A DNA stretch of 64,000 bases from Clusia tigrina. Its lineage: Eukaryota > Arthropoda > Insecta > Diptera > Clusiidae. The notes below the pieces were generated by a model that worked only from the letters and a program-made list of their open reading frames with translations, was not told the DNA's origin and did no database searches. The stretch's first letter is position 1; every line of letters begins with the position of its first letter. Below are positions 1 through 10,507 of the stretch, in pieces. Location: the NCBI GenBank assembly GCA_920105625.2, contig OV050032.1, forward strand, positions 202,886,258-202,950,257. The letters are read 5' to 3'. The position numbers were made by a program, and so were the translations under genes.

Positions 1-439
1 TAAATTTTTTGTATTTATTATTTTTATTTATAGTTTTTTTCATTCATTATTATTTTTCGTTTACTATTATTTTAATGTTTATTTTTTCCATTTATTATTT
101 TTATTTATTATCAATGTTATTCCTTTCGACCTTTGTACCCTATTAATTTATTATTTTTAATTTATTATTATTTTTCATTTATTATTATTTTTATTTTTAA
201 TTTATCATTATTTTTAATTTATTATTATTAAAATTTTTTAATTTTAATTTTTTAAATTTATTATTTTTATTTAAAATTTTTTTCATTCATTTTTTTTATT
301 AGTATTTAAATTTAAATTTTTTTTAAAATTTATTATTTTTTTTATTTATTAATGTTATTTCTTTCGACCTTTGTACCCCAATGATTTTATTATTTTTAGT
401 TATTATTATTGTTTTTAATTTATTATTATTTTTTATTTA
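1..439. repeat. T-rich/AT-rich low-complexity DNA with a recurring 28-bp motif
   Basis: The + strand is almost entirely T and A, in runs of TTTATTATT type. A distinct motif, AATGTTATTYCTTTCGACCT followed by TTGTACCC, occurs near 113 and 351 and again near 743 beyond the inserted retroelement. This suggests a degenerate tandem unit. No coding potential is visible. Confidence 0.75.
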
Positions 440-683
440 TTATATATTTGGAAAATGTGCTCCGGTGCTAAAAATGGGACCTGGGCACAGAAATAACGTC
501 GAGAGTCCATTAAGGGCGAAGTGGGAATCTCCAACTTGGAGGAAACATGAAAAGGGTTCCAGGGTGGAGAGAGGTTCTCAGTACTCTGCTTTAGTGAGTG
601 CAATCCTCACATACCTATTCCGTGACGACAGAGAGACATTTTTACCCTCTCTACACAGGACAAAAAAAAAAAATAAAAATATT
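440..683 (+). mobile_element. 5'-truncated non-LTR retrotransposon 3' end (R1/I-like) with poly(A) tail
   Basis: This higher-GC island sits in AT-rich DNA and aligns by eye with the 3' end of the retrotransposon remnant at 62.04-62.24 kb. Shared blocks include AATAACGTYGRGAGTCCA, the 'GAATCTCCAMCTTGGAGGA' stretch, the 'CCAGGGTGGAGAGA' stretch and 'TTTTTACCCTCTCTAC', in the same order. It ends in a run of 12 A's at about 663-674 followed by more A-rich sequence, as expected of target-primed reverse transcription. Only the last codons of ORF2 and the 3' UTR are present, so it is a dead-on-arrival copy. The 110-residue reading frame across it is not a real gene. Confidence 0.8.
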
Positions 684-1740
684 GTTGATTTATTATTATT
701 TTTAAGTTATTAGTTTTATTTATTATTTTTGTATTTATTTTGAATGTTATTTACTTCGACCTTTGTACCCAAAGTAATTACGTCATTCTTTTTATTCGCA
801 TTCTTTTTTTTGTCTCTTCATCAACGTTGTCAATTTCTTCATAATTCTTTTGTTCAATTATAAATCTGAAAGTCTTCTTCACTAAGGAACTTATTGCAAA
901 AATCTCTCCTAATGATTTAGCGCTGTTGAAAAATGTTTCGTTACTTTTCTGGCGACGCCATCGAATAATTTTGTCTTCGTTAAAATTTTTCAGCCCAGAT
1001 TGTTCTGTTCCTTGAACAACTCACATTTCACGTTTCGATGGGGCGGTGGAAAATGTTTTCGTACTTGTCTTGAGTGTATTGTCCCCAGCGATATCTCGGC
1101 ACAGATTGGCTGCCAAGCGCAAAAATGTTCTAAGGATAACATCATCAAAAAATCATGTAGATAATAAATTGTAAACGCTTCTCAGGGGGAAGTGTGAAAA
1201 AGTACTTTAATACTATATTTACAATTAACTGCGGACCCATCAAAACTGTACTTAGATAGGGCTGTGGGCGGCACGACCTAAACTGCTCCTGTTTCGTTAC
1301 CCATTTCCATCGATGTTGATAACCAGATGAGAAGGAAACTTCAAAATCATTATCTATATCGATATGAATATCGATACAAATATCCCATGGTAAGTGAACC
1401 GACAACGATACTTCACTAATATCAATTTAAAGAAACTAACCCCAAATACCGATCCATAAGTCGAGAATAGTAAAAACTAGGATAGATATAAATGCATTAC
1501 TCGATTCAGCTGTCGATAAAGTGCCCCTAGTCCATTTCAAAACAGTTGGCGATACCGATATAATTAGGCACGTAAAATACATACAAATTCCGATGGTCAT
1601 ATATCGAATCACAAAAGAATCGTAGTTCGATTTTGTAGCGGAACCGGTTTCGCTGCTGAATACAATAAAGTTTCCTTAATCAGTTCAATTTAACAATTGA
1701 TACGGGATCGATATGTATCACAATCGATGCAGTACAGGCA
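684..1740. other. gene-free spacer, AT-rich then mixed
   Basis: AT-rich sequence continues to about 780. After that comes ordinary non-coding sequence with a cluster of ATCGAT/TATCGATA-type motifs between about 1340 and 1600. No conserved reading frame, RNA gene or terminal repeat was recognised. Confidence 0.6.
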
Positions 1741-2507
1741 AAGAATCGTGATTTTGAAGAGGAATCGTTCCAAACTGTTCGAAAGAATCGTGATTTTAAA
1801 GAGGAATCATTCCAAACTGTTCCAAAGAATCGTGATTTTAAAGAGGAATCATTCCAAACTGTTCCAAAGAATCGTGATTTTAAAGAGAAATCATTCCAAA
1901 CTGTTCCAAAGAATCGCGATTTTAAAGAGGAATCATTCCAAACTGTTCCAAAGAATCGTGATTTTGAAGAGGAATCATTCGAAACTGTTCCAAAGAATCG
2001 TGATTTTAAAGAGGAATCATTCCAAACTTCGAAAGAATCGTGATTTTGAAGAGGAATCATTCCAAACTGTTCCAAAGAATTGTGATTTTGAAGAGGAATC
2101 ATTCCAAACTGTTCCAAAGAATCGTGATTTTAAAGAGGAATCATTCCAAACTGTTCCAAAGAATCGTGATTTTGAAATGGAATCATTCCAAACTGTTCGA
2201 AAGAATCGTGATTTTGAAGAGGAATCATTCCAAACTGTTCCAAAGAATCGTGATTTTAAAGAGGAATCATTCCAAACTGTTCCAAAGAATCGTGATTTTG
2301 AAAAGGAATCATTCCAAACTGTTCGAAAGAATCGTGATTTTGAAGAGGAATCATTCCAAACTGTTCCAAAGAATCGTGATTTTGAAAAGGAATTATTCCA
2401 AACTGTTCGAAAGAATCGTGATTTTGAAGAGGAATCATTCCAAGCTGTTCGAAAGAATCGTGATTTTAAAGAGGAATCATTCCAAACTGTTCCAAAGAAT
2501 CGTGACT
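1741..2507. repeat. 42-bp minisatellite, 18 copies
   Basis: The unit begins AAGAATCGTGATTTTRAAGA and continues to GTTCSA. Copy starts run 1741, 1783, 1825, 1867, 1909, 1951, 1993, 2033, 2075 and then every 42 bp to 2453, with a partial copy at 2495. One copy (1993) is 40 bp because GT is missing near its end. Since 42 is divisible by 3 the array stays open in several frames on both strands. The 2-bp deletion is where the + strand reading frames swap. The long frames here are products of the repeat, not genes. Confidence 0.95.
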
Positions 2508-2519
2508 AAAAAAATTCAG

Positions 2520-2660
2520 AATAAAATATTATAAAATATATAATAATATATATAATAATATATAATAATATATATAATAATATATAATAATATATATAAT
2601 AATATATATAATAATGTATAATAATGTTTTTAATATATATAATACTATATAAATAAGTTT
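2520..2660. repeat. TA/TAA microsatellite
   Basis: Alternating TATATAATAA units directly follow the 42-bp minisatellite. They are low complexity and AT-only apart from two G's near the end. Confidence 0.9.
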
Positions 2661-4130
2661 CAATACATTTTTTTGTTATATTTATTTCAAATAATTTTGC
2701 TTTAAGAGTGTTGCGCCATTAAATTTGTTAGCGTATCCTTTTTAGCTCCTTTTAGTTAATTGTTCACTAACGATCGATCCAATTCAATTGGATTCTTATT
2801 TTCCAACTTGGATTGGATTCTTATTCCAACTCTGTGGAGATCAGTGTCAGTAGTCAAAGCCTGTACCTGCCCCGATAAAAGAGCTTTAAGCTTCCATTTC
2901 AATTCCTTTTTAAGTTCAAGAATTTGGGCATGGTTTGGTTTCTGGACCCAAGTACTAATTCGTATTTTTAATAGGTTTGTTTTTTGGAATAACCGTTGAT
3001 TTGCTTCATTCGATCAGTGTCTTTTGATTCTGCTGTCCTTGTTAGGAGTCCAGGAGGTGAGAGATACGGGTATGGTAAGAGTAAGGGTGTGGTAAGAAAT
3101 AAGGGTAGGGTAAGAGATAAGGATATGGTAAGAGATAAGGGTATGGTAAGAGATTAGGGTTTGGAACTCTCTTTCTGCTCCATTCAAGATTTAGGAACCG
3201 TTTGGTACACCATAGGGAGGACGTCTGACCAGTTACCGCTGGCCGATTATGTGACTTGAGATGTTATCATAAAAATGGAGAAGGAATCATAAAAATGGAA
3301 TTTTCTCCTGTTTTATTGACAGAAGGGACTGTGTCCATATTTTATACCATTGACAATGCGGTACTCTCCTTCTTCTTATGACTTAACATCTTCGCCGGTT
3401 AGACATGAGTAGATCTAGTCTCCTAATCGATGACCCACGCATATTTGCACGCACTCCCACTGTGTTTTTTTTTTGGAGACACTCGTGGTCCACTCTTGTT
3501 TGCATACTCCCCACTGTATGATTGTGGATCGTGAAGACTGAAAGATTGATGGTAATTTAAGCCACATGGTGGAACATTTATTCATAAAAGGGTCAACGGA
3601 CGCAATGATCATCAGGCCATCACTGTGCCGGAAGTGATAATTTATTCTTTAAGTAGCTCTCAGCACTCAGCTTGAATGGAGCGCTTCAACCTCGGTTGAG
3701 GGGGCTCGATTGGAGCGGTTCCACCAAAGCCCCGTCTACGAGTTTCATTCCTCCACTGTGCTTCATTTCGTGCTGCGATGTTTGCGTTGTTTCTCAAGCT
3801 CGAAACGATAAAAAAGCAACAACATTAGAATAGAAATTTGAAAACTCCGCAGAATTCCATTACGAGCAGTTATCTGGGAGATTAATGAAGTCATTTGCAT
3901 ATGCCCGTAAACCTTGGGGCAGCTCCCATTAATCATGCACATGTCCCGGCGCTGAATTAACTCTGCGCTTCTTGACACTTGGGTGGAGCACACTCGCACT
4001 CACTCCAAAGCGGTTGCCGTTTTGAAGAATTTACTGACTGGGCAGAATTTTTTGACTTTCGGCCGAATCTGTTGAGTTTATTAGATCAAAGTTTGGGTTG
4101 AGGCTGAAGTGGTTGACTGCTGAATATCAC
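2661..4130. other. gene-free spacer
   Basis: Mixed-composition non-coding DNA. A short degenerate array of GGTAAGAGATAAGGGTA units lies at about 3058-3165. Nothing else was recognised on either strand. Confidence 0.6.
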
Positions 4131-5286
4131 GATTTATTATACGAGTATTTGTTTATGCTGACTTTTGAAGTTGCCAAAGTTTGTTGACTACGCTGAATTT
4201 GCTGACTACGCTGAATTTGCTGACTTCGCTGAATTTGCTGACGACGCTGAATTTGCTGACTACGTTGAATTATCTCAATTGGCGAAGTTGCTGACTTTCC
4301 GCGAAGGTTTTTGAATTAATTAGATTTGAATTGCCTGAATTGACTGGTTTCTAAATTTGCTGACTACGCTGATTTCTCTCATATATCTGAAGTTGCCGAA
4401 TTATGGGAATTTTCTGAATAGTCTGAATAGACTGATCTTGCTGAATTCTAAAGTTGCTGGACGCTGACTTCGCTGAATTTGCTTACTAATCTGAATTAAC
4501 TGACTAGGCTGAGTGTTCTGACAGGCTGAGTGTTCTGACAGGCTGAGTGTTCTGATCACAGAAATTGCTGACTACGCTGAATTTTCTGAATCGGTTACAT
4601 TGATTAGATTCTGAACTGGTTGAATATTTTGACTTCTAAATTTGCTGAGTTGGCTGATTACGCCGATTTTTCTCATATAACTGAAGTATCTGAATTTGCT
4701 GACTTCTTAATATCTTGATTTTTTGGCTGAATTTGATTATATTTGAACAGGCTGGACACTGAATTTGCTGACTACGCCAAATTTTCTCAAAAGTTGCTGA
4801 ATGTTCTAAAGTTCCTGAATCGGCTGAATTGATTAGATGTGAATTGGCTGAATTTGCTGACTGCTGAATATCTTGATTTTTTGTTATTTTAGTAGGCTGA
4901 ATTTAGTCGATATACTCGGTATGTTGAATTTACTTACTTCTCGGAATTTACTGATTACACTGATTTTGCTGACTACGCTGAATTTGTTGACTTTGCTGAA
5001 TATCTTGGCTTTTTATATTTCAATGAAGAGGCTGTATTTGCTGAATCGGTTGACTTAATTATATCTGAATTCGGTATTTTCGGGCTTCTAAATTTGCTGC
5101 ATTTGTTGATTACGCTGAATTTTTTCAATTGGCTGCTCTTGCTGAATCTTTTTATTGATTATATCTGAGTAGGTTGAATTTGCTGACTATCCTGAATTTA
5201 GTGATTACGCTGAATTTGCTGACTTCGCTGAATATTTTAATTATTCGTTATATTTGTATAGGATGAATTTGCTGACTTCTAAAGTT
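4131..5286. repeat. degenerate array of CTGAATTTGCTGACT motifs
   Basis: Short motifs of the type GCTGAATTTGCTGACTACGC recur irregularly, with variable spacers. They share their core (CTGAATT, GCTGA) with the regular 218-bp satellite that starts immediately downstream, so this looks like the eroded or ancestral edge of that array. No coding frame persists. Confidence 0.85.
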
Positions 5287-8200
5287 GCTGAATTCGCCGA
5301 CAAATCTGAAGTTTCTCAATTATCTGAAGTTGCTGAATGTTCTTAAATTGGTGAATCTGTTGAATTTATCGGAAGATGCTGATTTGTTCCTAAATTTGCT
5401 GAAGGCGTTGAGTTGCTGAATTGACTGAAAGCGAGGTCTGCTGAATTAATTGAAATCTTTCAATTTACTGAAGTGCCTCTGAAGCTGAATTGCTGAAGAA
5501 TTTTGCTGAATTCGCCGACAAATCTGAAGTTTCTCAATTATCTGAAGTTGCTGAATGTTCTTAAATTGGTGAATCTGTTGAATTTATCGGAAGATGCTGA
5601 TTTGTTCCTAAATTTGCTGAATGCGTTGAGTTGCTGAATTGACTGAAAGCGAGATCTGCTGAATTAATTGAAATCTTTCAATTTACTGAAGTGCCTCTGA
5701 AGCTGAATTGCTGAAGAATTTTGCTGAATTCGCCGACAAATCTGAAGTTTCTCAATTATCTGAAGTTGCTGAATGTTCTTAAATTGGTGAATCTGTTGAA
5801 TTTATCGGAAGATGCTGATTTGTTCCTAAATTTGCTGAATGCGTTGAGTTGCTGAATTGACTGAAAGCGAGATCTGCTGAATTAATTGAAATCTTTCAAT
5901 TTACTGAAGTGCCTCTGAAGCTGAATTGCTGAAGAATTTTGCTGAATTCGCCGACAAATCTGAAGTTTCTCAATTATCTGAAGTTGCTGAATGTTCTAAA
6001 ATTGGTGAATCTGTTGAATTTATCGGAAGATGCTGATTTGTTCCTAAATTTGCTGAAGGCGTTGAGTTGCTGAATTGACTGAAAGCGAGATCTGCTGAAT
6101 TAATTGAAATCTTTCAATTTACTGAAGTGCCTCTGAAGCTGAATTGCTGAAGAATTTTGCTGAATTCGCCGACAAATCTGAATTTTCTCAATTATCTGAA
6201 GTTGCTGAATGTTCTTAAATTGGTGAATCTGTTGAATTTATCGGAAGATGCTGATTTGTTCCTAAATTTGCTGAAGGCGTTGAGTTGCTGAATTGACTGA
6301 AAGCGAGATCTGCTGAATTAATTGAAATCTTTCAATTTACTGAAGTGGCTCTGAAGCTGAATTGCTGAAGAATTTTGCTGAATTCGCCGACAAATCTGAA
6401 TTTTCTCAATTATCTGAAGTTGCTGAATGTTCTTAAATTGGTGAATCTGTTGAATTTATCGGAAGATGCTGATTTGTTCCTAAATTTGCTGGAGGCGTTG
6501 AGTTGCTGAATTGACTGAAAGCGAGATCTGCTGAATTAATTGAAATCTTTCAATTTACTGAAGTGGCTCTGAAGCTGAATTGCTGAAGAATTTTGCTGAA
6601 TTCGCCGACAAATCTGAATTTTCTCAATTATCTGAAGTTGCTGAATGTTCTTAAATTGGTGAATCTGTTGAATTTATCGGAAGATGCTGATTTGTTCCTA
6701 AATTTGCTGGAGGCGTTGAGTTGCTGAATTGACTGAAAGCGAGATCTGCTGAATTAATTGAAATCTTTCAATTTACTGAAGTGCCTCTGAAGCTGAATTG
6801 CTGAAGAATTTTGCTGAATTCGCCGACAAATCTGAATTTTCTCAATTATCTGAAGTTGCTGAATGTTCTTAAATTGGTGAATCTGTTGAATTTATCGGAA
6901 GATGCTGATTTGTTCCTAAATTTGCTGAATGCGTTGAGTTGCTGAATTGACTGAAAGCGAGATCTGCTGAATTAATTGAAATCTTTCAATTTACTGAAGT
7001 GCCTCTGAAGCTGAATTGCTGAAGAATTTTGCTGAATTCGCCGACAAATCTGAAGTTTCTCAATTATCTGAAGTTGCTGAATGTTCTAAAATTGGTGAAT
7101 CTGTTGAATTTATCGGAAGATGCTGATTTGTTCCTAAATTTGCTGAAGGCGTTGAGTTGCTGAATTGACTGAAAGCGAGATCTGCTGAATTAATTGAAAT
7201 CTTTCAATTTACTGAAGTGCCTCTGAAGCTGAATTGCTGAAGAATTTTGCTGAATTCGCCGACAAATCTGAATTTTCTCAATTATCTGAAGTTGCTGAAT
7301 GTTCTTAAATTGGTGAATCTGTTGAATTTATCGGAAGATGCTGATTTGTTCCTAAATTTGCTGGAGGCGTTGAGTTGCTGAATTGACTGAAAGCGAGATC
7401 TGCTGAATTAATTGAAATCTTTCAATTTACTGAAGTGGCTCTGAAGCTGAATTGCTGAAGAATTTTGCTGAATTCGCCGACAAATCTGAAGTTTCTCAAT
7501 TATCTGAAGTTGCTGAATGTTCTTAAATTGGTGAATCTGTTGAATTTATCGGAAGATGCTGATTTGTTCCTAAATTTGCTGAATGCGTTGAGTTGCTGAA
7601 TTGACTGAAAGCGAGATCTGCTGAATTAATTGAAATCTTTCAATTTACTGAAGTGCCTCTGAAGCTGAATTGCTGAAGAATTTTGCTGAATTCGCCGACA
7701 AATCTGAAGTTTCTCAATTATCTGAAGTTGCTGAATGTTCTTAAATTGGTGAATCTGTTGAATTTATCGGAAGATGCTGATTTGTTCCTAAATTTGCTGA
7801 ATGCGTTGAGTTGCTGAATTGACTGAAAGCGAGATCTGCTGAATTAATTGAAATCTTTCAATTTACTGAAGTGCCTCTGAAGCTGAATTGCTGAAGAATT
7901 TTGCTGAATTCGCCGACAAATCTGAAGTTTCTCAATTATCTGAAGTTGCTGAATGTTCTAAAATTGGTGAATCTGTTGAATTTATCGGAAGATGCTGATT
8001 TGTTCCTAAATTTGCTGAAGGCGTTGAGTTGCTGAATTGACTGAAAGCGAGATCTGCTGAATTAATTGAAATCTTTCAATTTACTGAAGTGCCTCTGAAG
8101 CTGAATTGCTGAAGAATTTTGCTGAATTCGCCGACAAATCTGAATTTTCTCAATTATCTGAAGTTGCTGAATGTTCTTAAATTGGTGAATCTGTTGAATT

Positions 8201-8790
8201 TATCGGAAGATGCTGATTTGTTCCTAAATTTGCTGGAGGCGTTGAGTTGCTGAATTGACTGAAAGCGAGATCTGCTGAATTAATTGAAATCTTTCAATTT
8301 ACTGAAGTGGCTCTGAAGCTGAATTGCTGAAGAATTTTGCTGAATTCGCCGACAAATCTGAATTTTCTCAATTATCTGAAGTTGCTGAATGTTCTTAAAT
8401 TGGTGAATCTGTTGAATTTATCGGAAGATGCTGATTTGTTCCTAAATTTGCTGAAGGCGTTGAGTTGCTGAATTGACTGAAAGCGAGATCTGCTGAATTA
8501 ATTGAAATCTTTCAATTTACTGAAGTGCCTCTGAAGCTGAATTGCTGAAGAATTTTGCTGAATTCGCCGACAAATCTGAAGTTTCTCAATTATCTGAAGT
8601 TGCTGAATGTTCTTAAATTAGTGAATCTGTTGAATTTATCGATGATGATTTGTTCCTAATTGAGATGCTGATTTGTTCCTAAATTTGCTGAAGGCGTTGA
8701 GTTGCTGAATTGACTGAAAGCGAGGTCTCCTGAATTAATTGAAATCTTTCAATTTACTTTGAAGTGGCTCTGAAGCTGAATTGCTGAAGA
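5287..8790. repeat. 218-bp satellite array, 16 copies
   Basis: The landmark GCTGAATTCGCCGACAAATC recurs at 5287, 5505, 5723, 5941, 6159 and then every 218 bp to 8557, giving 15 full units. A 16th, diverged unit contains a small local duplication near 8640-8690. Copies are nearly identical and differ at a few diagnostic positions (GAAGTTT/GAATTTT, TTCTTAAA/TTCTAAAA, CTGAATGCG/CTGAAGGCG/CTGGAGGCG, TGCCTCT/TGGCTCT). The unit is built from the CTGAATT motif of the flanking degenerate region and contains many stops. Confidence 0.97.
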
Positions 8791-10282
8791 GGCTTTTGGT
8801 TTTTTTGTTGAATTGCTGAAATTGTCTTTTTTTTTTGCTGAATTGCTCGTTGCATTTGTTGACGTGCTGCTTTTGTTCTCCCAAGACTTCATGTGACCTC
8901 AGCCAACATGAATATGCTTGATTCGCGACCAATAAACGAACAATGCTCAAACTCAAGCGTAATTGTTGGTTGCCGATGCCGTCAATGTAACTAAAAGTAC
9001 CGTGCTCAAGTGTTGACGGCCCCCAATTGAGTGCAAGCCACTTGAGGTCACGCCTCTTGTTCCGTGCACTCAATGCGTGCTTCCCGAATGGCTTTGCTCA
9101 ATCATTGCGCCCTTCACAATGCACACACCCATCGCACCCACTCATGTGGATAGGATAGAACGTGTTTTTGTATGGGATTCTGTTGCGGTTTTAACGAGGG
9201 TTGGTTGAGAATTGCGGCCTTTGGAATCAGCAATTTGTGACCAGTTGCAGACGCAACGGAGTAGTTGAAGGGATGGTGTAGACTTGCGGCCTTTGGAATC
9301 AGCAATCAGTAGTTGGGAAGGAGAAACCAACTCTGAACAATTTAATGCTGAGATGTACAATAACCGCAGTTGTAGTAGTGTTGAGTCACGAAATAGAGGA
9401 AGAGTTCCAGAATTCAGAGGTTCTCTTATTCCACCTATTGATTAGTTTTATCTCGTGTTTTGGTAGAACTATACACTTTTATATGAATCATTTGAGACCC
9501 ATATTACAACAAGATTTCTTTCTATTTCAAGTTTTTCCTTATGGGAGGTAGGCGTGGCACTATGGACAAGATCAAAATATAACCTAAGTTTGAGTCCGTT
9601 GCGAAGAATTTGAGACCCATATTAACACACGATTTCTCTATATCGGGGTTTTCTTATGGGGGATAGAAACATGCTTAAATGGGCGTGGTAGTTTGGTGGT
9701 TAAAAATTGTCTGGTAGTTTATGATACCCAGAAGAGTCTTGCACCATGCAAGAATACGAAAATTACAAACTAAAGATAAGTTTGCTACATTCTGAAAATT
9801 TCCATAAATTCATACAAAAATGGGCGTGTCTGGGAAAATCTGCAACATTGGTCCAGTCACACCTGCGTTTAAAACATGTTTGCGATCCTTTCTCCTTAGT
9901 TTTCTGATGTTTTTCCTTTTGTTTTTAAAGAAATGGACTTATAAAGGGCGGCTGGATTACTGCAGGATATTTTTAGTACTCATTCAGCTCCTTTGGGAGG
10001 TCAATCTCCAACGTGTTCATGTCACATTCAGTCTTTTTCGTTCCTGACTTATTCGCTTAACAAGTAAAGAAACAGTGGAGTGAAAAAGTGACCGTATTTT
10101 ATGTTCCACTTTTGTCTAAGCTCTTTGAACCCCTCGGGAAGTTGAAGCTCGTCTATGTGTCGGGCTGGGACTGGCGCCCATTTCTACCCCAAGCTAACCC
10201 CATCTAACCTGACCACCTTCATCCCCGCTCCGGTCATGTTAACAAACGAGAAACTTATAACTTGTATATCTTCTCTTTACAG
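8791..10282. other. spacer upstream of the SLC26 gene
   Basis: Non-coding sequence with two small local duplications. The block GCGGCCTTTGGAATCAGCAA appears near 9213 and 9284. A diverged segment containing TTTGAGACCCATATTA appears at about 9489-9560 and 9608-9690. The SLC26 promoter should lie here or further 5', but no clear TATA box or initiator could be fixed. Confidence 0.5.
10281..10282 (+). other. candidate 5' UTR splice acceptor of the SLC26 gene
   Basis: CTTCTCTTTACAG precedes the stretch that carries the presumed start codon at 10343. The open frame upstream of that ATG has no earlier ATG, so the exon beginning at 10283 would carry about 60 bases of 5' UTR. The upstream UTR exon was not located. 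Confidence 0.45.
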
Positions 10283-10342
10283 CTTTACTCACCACTGTAC
10301 TTTTCCTGCCCACCCACTTATGTACATAGCTTCCTGTCTAAG

Positions 10343-10507
10343 ATGACAATCTCGCAAATCGCTTGCCGCATACTGCCCGGCATCAAATGGCTGAAGGGGT
10401 ATTCGCCCCAGGACATGGTCGCCGATTTAATAGCAGGCATAACGGTGGGCTTGACCGTACTGCCTCAGGGATTGGCCTATGCGACACTCGCGGGCTTGGA
10501 ACCACAG
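10343..10507 (+). CDS. SLC26 exon 1 (N terminus)
   Basis: Encodes residues 1-55, from MTISQIACRILPGIKWLKGY to GLEPQ. It contains the conserved DxxAGITVGLTVLPQGLAYA first membrane segment of SLC26 proteins. The ATG was chosen because it is the first in-frame ATG after the acceptor at 10282. The donor CAG|GTAAAT leaves phase 0. Confidence 0.9.

Noticed and set aside
5287..8790. CRISPR-like reading of the regular repeats
   Set aside because: Units are contiguous 218-bp satellites with no unique spacers, and the genome is eukaryotic.
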